The notes under the pieces are model-generated. The model searched no databases. It was not told the DNA's origin and worked only from the letters and a program-made list of their open reading frames with translations. The translations under genes were made by a program, and so were the position numbers. Below are positions 54,305-64,000 of a DNA stretch of 64,000 bases, piece after piece (the first letter of the stretch is position 1; each line of letters begins with the position of its first letter). Source of the stretch: Larix kaempferi (taxonomy: Eukaryota > Streptophyta > Pinopsida > Pinales > Pinaceae); NCBI GenBank assembly GCA_027924585.1, contig BSBM01000007.1:12491501-12555500 (forward strand). Reading direction: 5' to 3'.

Positions 54305-55468
54305 ATGGCTACCTTGAATCTTCTGGGATTCATTATAGGACTACCAGTTTGGTTGTTTTCCACCCCGAATGCCTTGCATGCTCCTGATGCTTCTCAAGTA
54401 AGCACCTCACATCAAGAGCATCAAAACCCTATGCCTGCTTCGCCAGTAACATCTTCTCCTCCTCCTTCTACCTCATGTGGTGAAAGTAGTAATACTAGTA
54501 ACCAACAATCTAAAAGGAATAGACTGAGGAAGAATAGTAAGAAGATGCCAAAGCAAGGTGGCAGCCACCCAGCCTATGAAGGACATGCTGGGGGAACCTA
54601 TCCAACCTCTGGTGGTCATGTTGAGAGAACTCATTCAGTCATTGGAAATCATACTGAACCTCACCACCTAGCCTCTGAAGGTCATGCTGGGGGCACCTAC
54701 CCAGCCTCTGGTGGTCATGTTGGGAGAACTCATTTAGTCACTGTAAATCATACTGAACCTCACCACCCAGCCTCTGAAGGTCATGCTGGGGGCACCTACC
54801 CAATCTGTGGTGGTCATGTTGGGAGAAATCACTCAGTCATTGTAAATCATACTGAACCCACCCACCCAGCCTCTGGAAGTCATGATAGGGGCACCCACCC
54901 AGTCTCTGGAAGTCATGCTAGGGGCACCCACCTAGCCTCTGAAGGTCATGCTGGGGGCACCTACCCAGCCTCTGGAATTCATGCTGGGAGTAACCTTTCA
55001 GTCATTGCAAATCATACTAAAAGTATGTCTTCAACCATTATTTCTCATGTTGAGGACACATCATTGATCACTGCTGGTCATATTAATGACAAGTCACCAG
55101 TTCCTGTGAGTCATACTGGAGACACTAAATCAGCCACTGCAAGTCATGCTGAGAAAGTTGACATTGTCGACAAACCTAATAAAAAGAATATTAAGTTCCC
55201 TTGTAAATTTTGCGAGGGAGACCACATGACCTATTTGTGCCCTGTACTTCCAGAAGTGCAAAGAGTGTAGTCCTTAGTTCAAAAGTATTTTTCTTCTAAC
55301 CAACCAACCACTGCAAGTCATGTCGGGGGAAAGCTGTCAGCCAATGCTAGTCATGATGAGAGTACAGTTGTTGTAAAGAAGTCTAAGATTATAGGATGGA
55401 AGCCAAAGTTACCTTGTAAACTTTGTAAGGGAGATCACTTTACTCACCTGTGCCCTGCTATTCCAGAG
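54305..55468 (+). pseudogene. Element E: Gag with His/Gly-rich tandem repeats and CCHC knuckles
   Basis: First ATG in frame at 54305 (MATLNLLGFIIGLPVWLF). After a Ser/Pro and basic stretch comes a repeat region (54559-55030) of about 36-residue units built from GHAGGTYPASGGHVGRTHS and a VNHTEPHHPAS segment. Then knuckle 1, CKFCEGDHMTYLC (55202-55240), a stop at 55268, and knuckle 2, CKLCKGDHFTHLC (55415-55453), each followed by PEVQRV. Knuckle plus flank appears duplicated. No clear capsid domain precedes it, so the N-terminal Gag may be missing. Confidence 0.78.
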
Positions 55469-56344
55469 GTGCAGAGAGTGTGTTCCATGTCTGAAGGATC
55501 CTCTGCTCCTGAATTGTCTATTGATTCCCAACAGCCGGATCAACCTTTGGTTGATGAAGTGGTTGAACCATTGGAATATTTGGTCAACCCCACTCTTTCT
55601 TCAGAGAGTGAAGTGATCAAATCGATGCAATCTTTGACCGATCCCATCAGTCCTTCAGAGACTGATGCACCTGTCCCTGAAGTCTTCTACATTACCAGTT
55701 TGGATGTTTCTGAAATGGGGGGCACTTCATCTATTCTGGGTGAACCCCTACCAAGCTCTGGGATCATTTCCTTTGATTGGAATACTCTAACTGGGCCTCA
55801 CCTTCCTTCTACTACACCTTTCTCGATAAAGGTTGATATCAGAAACCATGCGGCTCATCGATCTATTGTAGATGAAGGAGCCTCTGTTAGTATCTTATCC
55901 CCTTATGCTTGGAGCTATTTAGGTTTTCCTAACCTTGTTCCAGCTATTAATTGGTCGTTGACTTTCGATAAAAGACCTAGTGAACCATTGGGATTCCTCC
56001 CTCAAGTACCTATTACTTAGGGTGGAAAAATAGTCTTAGTTGATTTTATGGTTTTAAAGGACCCTATGGATTTTGATATGATCCTCAGGCATGATTACGT
56101 ATATGCTATGCAGGTTGTGGTGTCTAGGATCTTTTGTGTAATGCATTTTCCTCACAACGAAAGCATTGTCACTATCGATCAGATTACATTTGTTGATCCC
56201 TCTTATTACCCAACTATAGACCAAGTATGTCCCTCGTCAATAGGCACTACCATGTCACAATCAAATTATGTGGCATATTGTTCCTTGAGTCCAATTACTA
56301 CTGAGACAAAGCCTATGAATTCATGCTTACCTTCTCGGGACTAG
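55469..56344 (+). pseudogene. Element E: aspartic protease region
   Basis: An acidic, Ser/Pro-rich linker (VDEVVEPLEYLVNPTLSS, FYITSLDVSEMGG) leads to the protease: HRSIVDEGASVSILSPYAW with D-E-G-A at the active site (about 55870), SYLGFPNLVPAINWSLTF, a stop at 56018, VDFMVLKDPMDFDMIL, DYVYAMQVVVSRIFCVMHFP, IVTIDQITFV. The frame ends at 56344, where copia 2 begins. RT and downstream genes are outside the window. Confidence 0.86.
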
Positions 56345-57048
56345 GTTAGTTAACTTTTCAGAATTTACTTCAATCTGATCTAGCATCTTAACTGAGAGAT
56401 TAACATGTACAGCAAATCTACATCATATCAATCATGGACACAATAATGAAAGCACACAAGAGACATCGAGTTTCCTTGGGGAAAACCATAAAGGTGAAAA
56501 ACCCCAATAACTTTCTCAGAGATAGATAAAGCAATGATACAACCAGAATACAAGAGATAGTCTTCTCCTAGAAGCAAAGCCTCCTCCTCCACAAGTGCGC
56601 CACTCTCCAAAGTGTGAGTGAGAGAATAGAATGTGTAAAATGAGAGAGACACACTCTCTATTTATACACTAACTTGACTTGACCTTTACTCAACTAGGTC
56701 GGCCTCAACTTAACCACTTAACATAATGGTGACTAGGCCGTCCCCCACTAGGGTAGTCTAATAACCCTTTGACCCACATGCCCGACCCCCAATAGTGTGG
56801 TCTAATAACCCTTTGACCCACATGACTTATACAGGGCCGACCCCAACAAGGTGGTCTAATAACCCATCAAGTATAAGTTACGACACTTACAATATAAATG
56901 ACGACACTTCCGTATAGAGGAATAATAACATCTCTATAGGAATACAAACACTTCCGTATAGAGGAATAATACCATCTCTATAGGAGTACAAAATACATAT
57001 CTGAAATACATGGGTGAAATACATTCCGAAGTTACATATAAATCAACA
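56345..57048 (-). repeat. Copia 2: 3' LTR (about 704 bp)
   Basis: The plus strand ends ATATAAATCAACA at 57048, followed by a polypurine tract on the minus strand. The outer end near 56345 (GTTAGTTAACTTTTC) has lost a clean TG. It contains GGTCTAATAACCCTTTGACCCACATG, the CTTGGGGAAAACC-type segment and a TATA (TATAAATA on minus near 56665), all shared in kind with copia 1 and 3. Confidence 0.8.
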
Positions 57049-57068
57049 CTCCCTCTTAACTAGGAAGG
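57049..57068 (-). other. Copia 2: polypurine tract
   Basis: The minus strand reads CCTTCCTAGTTAAGAGGGAG directly before the LTR. Confidence 0.8.
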
Positions 57069-57289
57069 TATTTCTCGACATAGGTCTTCTATCACAAGTC
57101 ATCTTCTCTGGATCATCGTCCCTGGATAATCGTCATCGAGTCATCATCATCGTCACTACTTCTGTTATCTCAATCAATATCTGAATCTACTCGTCCTAGG
57201 AAGTTCTACAGAGCCAATCCTTTTTCATACTCGATGTAGGACCACCACCTACAGATCTTCGTCATCACTGGCCATATTGTGGAATCCTC

Positions 57290-57890
57290 AGGACTTATTA
57301 TGTGCGTCACAAAACTTGGCTGCAGCATCCCAGGCTATTACGAGCACACAGCTCTACCTGTCGGATCTCCCAGAAGCACATTACATGTGACCCATCACAA
57401 AACCTGGTTGTAGCATCCTAGGTTGTTACAAGCACACAGCTCTACCTGTCGGATCTCCCAGGAGCACATTACATGTGATCTCACCACAAAACCTGGCTAA
57501 AGCATCCCAAGCTGTTACGAGCACACAACTCTACCTGTCGGATCTACCAGGAGCACATTATATGTGGTCCACCACAAAACCTGGATGAAGCATCTGAGGC
57601 CTTTTTCATCCTATCCAGATCTCCCAGGAGAAAATTACATGTGGTCATGGCAAAACCTGGCTGAAGCATTTGAGGCCTTTTTCATCCTGTCCAGATCTCC
57701 CAGGAGCAAATTACATGCCATAGGAAAAAACCTCGCAAGAGCATCTCAGGATGTTACGGGTACACAACTCCAACCTGAAGATCTCCCAGGGCACAAATTA
57801 CATGTCCTCCCAGAGCAATGTCTTGAAAGAGCATCCCAGGTTGTTACGGGTACACAACTCCGACCTATAGGATCTCCCAGACATGCTCAT
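57290..57890. repeat. 76-91-bp tandem array, about 7 units, copia 2
   Basis: GATCTCCCAGGAGCACATTA-type segments begin at about 57363, 57451, 57540, 57617, 57693, 57779 and 57870. Units also share CAAAACCTGGCTGAAGCAT and GTTACGAGCACACAACTC. It occupies the position of the copia 1 and copia 3 arrays but has a different sequence. Confidence 0.88.
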
Positions 57891-57929
57891 ATGCACAAAC
57901 TGATCCACGACCACAAAGTATCTTCCTGA

Positions 57930-58345
57930 TACTCACCATACATCATCCTGATGTACACATGATCATCCTGAACATACAATGCATCCACCTGATGCATACC
58001 AAGTATCTCCCTGATACATATCACCATACATGATCTACCTGATCATACAATGTATCCACTTGATACATACACAGATACATGATCCACACAATGTATCCTC
58101 CTGATACATATCAACATACATGATCTCAGTATCCACCTGATAGATATACAGATACATGGTCCAAGCATCCAACATGATGCATATACAAAATACATACAAA
58201 TGATCCAACTGATCATATCCAGCATCCAACATGATGCATACATACATAAATGATTCAACTGATCATATCCAGCATCCAACATGATGCATATATATATAAA
58301 TGATCCAACTGGTCATAAAAAGCAGCCAACATGATGCATATATAC
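57930..58345. repeat. CCTGATACATAC-type short repeat tract, copia 2
   Basis: Irregular units with CATGATCCACCTGATACATA and, further on, CATCCAACATGATGCATA. Comparable to the ACATGTAT tracts of the other two copia elements. Confidence 0.82.
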
Positions 58346-58640
58346 ATATACAGAGTAGTAACTAGAGCATCGTCCTGATGCTCATCATCCATGATCCTCC
58401 TGATCATCATAGCATTGTCCTCTTCAGATCATCTCATCATCCACGAAGCACATCCCAGATGCACATCATCCAACACTTACACCACCGACATGGGTGAACA
58501 CATCTACCACCAATCGAGGAAGGCTCCAACCCTTACTTTTTCACCATGGAAGAACACATCTACCACCATGTGAAAAATGGCTCAGCAATTACATCACGAC
58601 CAAGGGAGAACATATCAACCATGTCAGAAAAGCTCATGTG
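58346..58640. other. Copia 2: no gene seen between array and pol
   Basis: C/A-rich sequence with CATCATCCA phrases and two versions of ACACATCTACCACCA (58497 and 58554). No coding domain. Confidence 0.5.
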
Positions 58641-59248
58641 CATCTTCATCTTTTGGACTCATCACTTCCCTTTGGAAGGAACCTTGATCTGAAGTGCACC
58701 AAGACTCTCTGAAGTACTCAAACTGCACTCTGGCCAATGGCTTGGACAATACATCTGCAACCTGCTCATCCGTCGCAACATACTCTGCTTTGGCTGTATC
58801 AGTGCTATGCAGGATTGCTTCCTACTAAACCAAGAGATCACACCTGATCCCATACTGAAGTAGCACCCAAATGTGCTCTTCCTATCATGTAGCACTACAT
58901 GCCCAATCTGAATCAACATAACCCTGTAGGTTAAACTTTTTATTCGCAACATACTTGAGCCCATAATCAACCGGATCAGATGGAGCATCACACAAAAGCT
59001 TCAAGTTCGATTCCATAGGTGTGGCCATAGCCTTGCAGTCCATCATCCCGAACCTCTTCAGGATCTCTACTGCATACTTCCCTTGTCCAAGGAAGATTCC
59101 ATCTGCACTCTGCCACACCTTCATGCCAAAAACAAATAGTGCATCATCCCCAAGTTCTTCAACTTGAACTCGGCAGCAATCTTCCGCTGCATGTCGGCAA
59201 TCAATCTATCCTGACCTGTTACGAACAGGTCATCCATATACAAAAGTA
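58641..59248 (-). pseudogene. Copia 2: RT end and RNase H with two internal deletions
   Basis: Minus strand from 59248: LLYMDDLFVTG region (written VYMDDL, near 59235), MQRKIAAEFELKNLGMMH, GQGKYAVEILKRFGMM, CKAMATPMESNLKLL, then directly YGLKYVANKKFNLQGYVDSD, DRKSTFGCYFSMGSG, ISWFSRKQSCIA, and ESLGALQIKVPSKG. Compared with copia 3, the YRQIIGSLMYL...YLKGT block and most of the RNase H C-terminal half are missing. Copia 3 is inserted three codons before YMDD. Confidence 0.82.
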
Positions 59249-59750
59249 TGTTAAGTTTTAACCAAATAGACAAGCAAGATCACTGAAAGAAACATAATCA
59301 CAAGATAGACACAGAATTTACCCTGGGAAACCCTCATGGGGTAGAAAACCCAGCAAAGCTTTCCTCAATAAGATGATCAACCAAAATACAAGATGTGCTC
59401 CAAGACTTGACCTCCTTCTCTACCTCCTGTGTGGACTTCCTAGACACAAGTGCACTACTTTTCTGAGTTGTGTGTGTGTATCAAATGAGGAGCTCTCCTC
59501 CTCTATTTATACTAGTTCCCAACTGACTAAAATCCCTAATGGGGCCGACCTGTCCTGGAGAAGTCTAATAACCCCTAAAATATAATATCAGGGCCGACCC
59601 CCACATGGTGGGTCTAATAACCCTAGTTACCACAAACCCTCAGAGGAATAAATATCTCCGGATACATAATAGAGTCACCTCGGAGGGATGAAACATCTCC
59701 GGAATAATACTGTACAAATATAATATTCTTAGAAGTTCCAATATTCAACA
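59249..59750 (-). repeat. Copia 3: 3' LTR (502 bp)
   Basis: The plus strand runs TGTTAAGTTTTAACC to ATATTCAACA and matches the copia 1 LTR over long stretches (GGGAAACCCTCATGGGGTAG, AACATCTCCGGAATAA). Left flank AAGTA is the presumed target duplication. The 5' LTR is beyond 64000. Confidence 0.92.
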
Positions 59751-59770
59751 CTCCCCCTTAACGAGAAGGA
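59751..59770 (-). other. Copia 3: polypurine tract
   Basis: The minus strand reads TCCTTCTCGTTAAGGGGGAG; its last 19 bases equal the copia 1 tract. Confidence 0.85.
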
Positions 59771-59904
59771 TATTATAACAACATCTGCAGGAGCAAGGAG
59801 TCATCGACTACATCATACATGATACATCTATAAATCATCGGAAGCTTTCTTCAATTCATCATCATCAGTAACTCAACCAGTTACTGGAACATTAACATCA
59901 TCAG

Positions 59905-60440
59905 TATCATCATCATACGATCATCAGCATCGTTATCATACGATCATCATCGTCGTCACACGAACATCAGTATCGTCATCACACGATCATCAACATTGTC
60001 ATCATACGATCATCAGCATCATCATCACACGATCATCAGCATCATCATCACATGATCATCAGCATCATCATCATACGATCATCATCATCGTCATCATACA
60101 GTCTTCAGCATCGTCATCACACGATCATCAGCATCGTCATCACACGATCATAAGCATCGTCATCATATGATCATCAGCATTGTCATCACACGATCATCAG
60201 CATCGTCATCACACGATCATCAGCATCATCATCATATGATCATCAGCATTTTCATCACACAATCATCATCATCGTCATCACACGATCATCAGCATTGTCA
60301 TCACACGATCATCAACATCATCATCATACGATCATCAGCATCGTCATCATACGATCATTAGCATCATCATCACATGATCATCAGCATCGTCATCACACAA
60401 TCATCAGCATTGTCATCATACGATCATCTCAATCATATCG
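59905..60440. repeat. 23-bp tandem array, about 23 units, copia 3
   Basis: Same CATCGTCATCACACGATCATCAG unit as copia 1 but longer. Short open frames across it encode only His/Ser/Asp periodic text and are not genes. Confidence 0.9.
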
Positions 60441-60489
60441 ATCTATAGCATACTCTGCAATACACACGATCATATTACAGGATGATCAA

Positions 60490-61080
60490 TCCTGCTCTCT
60501 TTAGGACATAGGTCCATGGATGATACAATCCAGATCAAGTTCCAGGATGATCAGTCCTTATCACTTTAAGACAAGACTCATGTCTAGGGATGATGCAATC
60601 CCATCACGTACATTTTGAACCCAATTCATGGATGATGCAGTCCTCACACGTACCTTTATGACAAGTCTCATTTCTAGGGATGATGCAATCCCATCACGTA
60701 CATTTTGAACCCAGTTCATGGACAATGGAGTCCTCACACGTACCTTTAAGACAAGTCTCATGTCTAGGGATGATGCAATCCCATCACATACATTTTGAAC
60801 CCAGTTCATGGACGATGCAGTCCTCACACGTACCTTTAAGACAAGTCTCATGTCTAGGGATGATGCAATCCCATCACGTACATTTTGAACCCAGTTCATG
60901 GACGATGCAGTCCTCACACGTACGTTTAAGACAAGTCTCATGTCTAGGGATGATGCAATCCCATCACATACATTTTGAACCCAGTTCATGGACAATGCAG
61001 TCCTCACACGTACCTTTAAGACAAGTCTCATGTCTAGGGATGATGCAATCCCATCACGTACATTTTGAACCTAGTTCAGG
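60490..61080. repeat. 90-bp tandem array, 6 units, copia 3
   Basis: TCTAGGGATGATGCAATCCC starts at 60583, 60763, 60853, 60943 and 61033 (and in 60673 with a small change), exactly 90 bp apart. The unit also carries TTGAACCCAGTTCATGGA and TCACACGTACCTTTAAGACA. Period 90 keeps frames open on both strands (30-residue period). The dyad core is the same as in copia 1. Confidence 0.93.
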
Positions 61081-61465
61081 GACGATGCAGTCCTATCTTC
61101 AATTCTCGGAGACATCAGTCTACGGCTCAATTCTGGGACCAAGGTCCGAGGAAGATGCAATCCCCTACCTGTTCATTCAAGACTTCTTTCTCGGAGACAT
61201 CATGTCTACGACTCTCTTTAGGACTGAAGTCCAGGGATTATCCAATCCTCACATGCCCACCAAGGACTTCATTCTCGAAGACATATGCCTATGACTCTCT
61301 TTAGAACATATGTTCAAGGATGATGAAATCCTTCTTCTTTCTCGGAGACATCTGTCTACGGCTCACTTTAGAATGTGTGTTCAAGGATGATGCAATCCTC
61401 TTCTTTCTTGAAGACATCTGTCTACGGCTCACTTTAGAACGTGTGTTCAAGGATGATGCAATCCT
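61081..61465. repeat. Mixed repeats with dyad core, copia 3
   Basis: Degenerate units join GGAGACATCTGTCTACGGCT with TTCAAGGATGATGCAATCCT. One unit (61200-61290) resembles the 86-bp unit of copia 1, including ACTGAAGTCCAGGGATTATC. Confidence 0.8.
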
Positions 61466-61825
61466 TACATGTATCCTCATCAATACATGTACAAGTATCC
61501 TCAACCATACAAGTACATTAATCAATACATGTATTCTCATCAATACATCAATATAAGTACTCTCATCAATACATCAACATGTAACAGCATGAGTATACTC
61601 ATCAATACATGTATCATCAAAAGTATGTATCCTCACCAATACATCTATCATCAAAACATGTATTCTTACTAATACATATATCATCAAAGCATGTATTCTC
61701 ACTAATACATCTGTCATCAAAAGCATGTATTCTCACTAATACATCTGTCATCAAAAGCATGTATTCTCACTAATACATCTGTCATCAAAAGCATGTATTC
61801 TCACTAATACATCTATCATCAAAAG
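61466..61825. repeat. ACATGTAT / AATACATC short repeat tract, copia 3
   Basis: About 33-34-bp units (TCATCAAAAGCATGTATTCTC and ACTAATACATCTG) repeated with little change between 61690 and 61820, preceded by looser copies. Confidence 0.87.
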
Positions 61826-61949
61826 TAAAAATAAGTATTCTAAGTATAAGAGTCCTAAATCTAAATATTTCTAAGTATTCAGGTGTAGTAAACAGGTATC
61901 CTCATCACCGACCTTGCTGTCGATGAGACAATCTCATCATTAGTGACTA

Positions 61950-64000
61950 TACTACTCCCCCTTTCGAGGAGGGTCCTTTTGGACTACACCAAGCTTGTCT
62001 TGGAAGTATTCAAATTTCACTTGAGACAGAGGTTTGGTCAAGATATCAGCGATTTGATCCTCAGTGCTCACATACTCGAGCTTGATAGCTCCTCTCTGCA
62101 CCATATCTCGTATATAAAAGTATTAGATCTCTATGTGTTTTGACTTATCATGGAATACATGATTTTCTGTCATCTTAATGCAGCTTTGATTGTCACACAT
62201 AATCATAGTGGGATCCATTTCTAATTCAAACACTCCAGATAATAGCTTTCGAAGCCATACTGCTTCACAGCTGGCAGAGCAGGAAGCTATATATTCTGCT
62301 TCAGCAGTACTGAGAGCCACACTAGATTGTTTCTTACTAAACCATGAGATCATGGCAGACCCAAGACCATAACATCCACCTGATGTACTCTTTCTGTCTG
62401 AGACACTTCCTGCCCAATCAGAATTTGAGTAACCATGTAATCTGAGTTCATGATCTCCAAGATAATATAGACCAAAATCTAATGTACCTTTTAGGTACCT
62501 CATTACATGCTTTGCAGCTATTAAGTGAACCTTTCTAGGTTCTACTAGATACTGACTTAGGGTATTTACATCAAATCATATATATGGCCTAGTATTTGTT
62601 AAATACATCAATGACCCAATGATTTGTCTATATAGAGTTAGGTCCACTAATTCTGATGAGTCATTAACTAATAACTTCAAGTTGGAGTCCATGGGAGTGG
62701 CCATGGCTTTACACTCCAACATGTCAAATCTTTTTAGAATCTCCACAGCATACTTACCTTGATTTAGAAAGATTCCTTTTGGTTCTTGCCATACTTCTAG
62801 ACCTAAGAAGTAGTGCATTAATCTGAGATCTTTCATCTCAAATTATGAAGAAAGCTTCTTCTTGCATTCAATAATCTGTTTCTCATTTCCGGTTAGAAAT
62901 AGATCATCTACATATAACAACAGTATAACTGGTTCATCATTCATCACTTTGAGAGAAAGATTGGGGTCAGCTTTACTCTTGGTAAATCTCATGCTTGTTA
63001 AGAAATTTTTGATCCTTCCATACCAAGCCCTGGGAGCTTGCTTCAATCCATATAATGCCTTTTTCAGTTTGCATACATGAGTTCTCCTGTCTTTAACCTC
63101 AAACCCTTGTGGTTTCTCTATATACACTTCTTCTTCAATTACACCATTCAGAAAAGCTGTCTTAACATCCATTTGGTGTAATTTCCACTTCATCATATAT
63201 GCAAGTGCCATGATAGTTCTAATTGAAGTATACCTAGCAACTGGTGCAAATGTTTCTTCATAGTCAATTCCCTCCTTCTGAGAGAATCCTCTGGCTACAA
63301 ATCCTGCCTTGTATTTTTCAATGCTACCATCTGCAGCATGTTTTATCTTGAAAATCCATTTGGAAGAAACCACACTTTTATCTTTTGGTTTGGGAACTAC
63401 ATCCCAAACATCATTTTTCATTATAGACTGATATTCTTCTGTCATTGCTTCTACCCATTCTTTCTTCTGAGCTGCCTCTTCATAGCTAGTAGGTTGTTGA
63501 TCCACAAGATCACACATCAAGGCCATATAGTTGGATACTAGCTTTGGTTTTTTTATTTCTCTAATGGAGCCTTCAGGAGCTCCATATCTTTCGGCTCCTT
63601 GAATAATATCTCTAGCCCAATCTGGCCTTCTTTTCTTAGATAAGTCTGTAATAGGAGGATCTTGTGGTTCCAACATGTCATGATCCTCTGGTGAATCATC
63701 TTCAGGGATGGGCACAGCCTCTGTGATTCTAGGAGGTGTATCTTCTTCATAGATTTCTTCAAGTTGGCACTTCCTGGATTTGAGTGCTGCTTCTTCATCA
63801 AATGTTACATCTCTACTTATTTCCATATGATGAAAACCTGGTATGTAAATTCTGAAGGCTTTGGATGATTCACAATATCCAACAAATATTCCCTTCTTGC
63901 CAGAAGGATCCAACTTGGTTCTCTTTTCTTTTGGAATATGAATGTACACAGGACACCCAAATATTTTGGGATGACTTACCTCAGGCTTCTTTCCTGTGAA
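61950..64000 (-). pseudogene. Copia 3: integrase end, reverse transcriptase and RNase H
   Basis: The longest pol of the window, continuing beyond 64000. From the right edge: KKPEVSHPKIFGCPVYIHIP, KLDPSGKKGIFVGYCESSKA (integrase C-terminal end), an acidic spacer, NDVWDVVPKPKDKSVVSSKW, KAGFVARGFSQKEGIDYEET, FAPVARYTSIRTIMALA, HQMDVKTAFLNGVIEEEVYI, LKKALYGLKQAPRAWY, and the catalytic LLYVDDLFLTG. After a shift near 62843 it continues FLGLEVW, YRQIIGSLMYL, a stop near 62577, then RNase H: SNSDWAGS, DRKSTSGGCYGLGS, LSTAEAEYIA, ADILTKPL after another shift at 62125, ending DPPRKGE. All RT motifs are intact. Probably a recently dead or close-to-autonomous Ty1/copia element. Confidence 0.93.

Noticed and set aside
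60561-61294. Overlapping 156- and 204-codon frames as genes
   Set aside because: They are products of the 90-bp array (30-residue periodic text).

Overview
This 64 kb window is plant nuclear DNA made almost entirely of nested LTR retrotransposons. I find no host gene, tRNA, rRNA or CRISPR array. The organism is inferred to be a land plant with a large, slowly purged genome. A gymnosperm, or possibly a fern, fits the degraded, deeply nested Ty3/gypsy elements best, but nothing here proves it. Nearly every coding region is a pseudogene with stops, frameshifts or internal deletions.

Layout. Element A (Ty3/gypsy, Tat-like, + strand, starts left of the window, ends about 8745) has the end of RNase H, an integrase, a separate archaeal-type RNase H ORF, an antisense plant-mobile-domain gene with a recognisable 94-nt intron, and a probable 3' LTR. 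It abuts an LTR piece (LTR-X, 8746-9087, minus), which breaks the integrase of element B. Element B (gypsy, minus) runs from 9088 to its 5' LTR at 49108-49930 and has been split by two large insertions. Element C (gypsy, +, 11422-32907, LTRs about 1.5 kb, target duplication ATGGA) splits the second capsid-like domain of B. Element D (gypsy, minus, 34926-47009, LTRs 871 bp each) splits the zinc knuckle of B. Element C is itself interrupted by a solo LTR (13364-14305, duplication CCTAC) and by copia 1 (14877-21918, duplication GAAGG). B appears to sit in an older LTR (49931-50120), which borders a gypsy pol fragment (50121-51180). That fragment is cut by element E (gypsy, +, from 51181). Element E is cut at about 56345 by copia 2 (minus), and copia 2 at 59249 by copia 3 (minus), which leaves the window on the right.

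How the genes work together. B, C and D are three copies of one gypsy family. Putting the broken copies side by side gives the order: 5' LTR, PBS matching tRNA-Glu, a conserved N-terminal domain, a first Gag capsid-like domain, two CCHC knuckles, a linker, protease, a SECOND capsid-like domain, reverse transcriptase, RNase H, integrase. C and D also keep a sense ORF of about 950 codons in the env position. The second capsid-like domain between protease and reverse transcriptase is the most unusual feature of the window. The three copia elements share another trait: between the end of pol and the 3' LTR each carries long tandem arrays, and those of copia 1 and copia 3 are built around a shared dyad core related to AGGATGAT-CAATCCT.

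Relative age, from hand comparison of LTR pairs: copia 1 is young (about 2% difference over 538 bp), D older (about 8% over a 310-bp stretch), C older still (about 12% over a 128-bp stretch). These agree with the nesting order but are not computed alignments.
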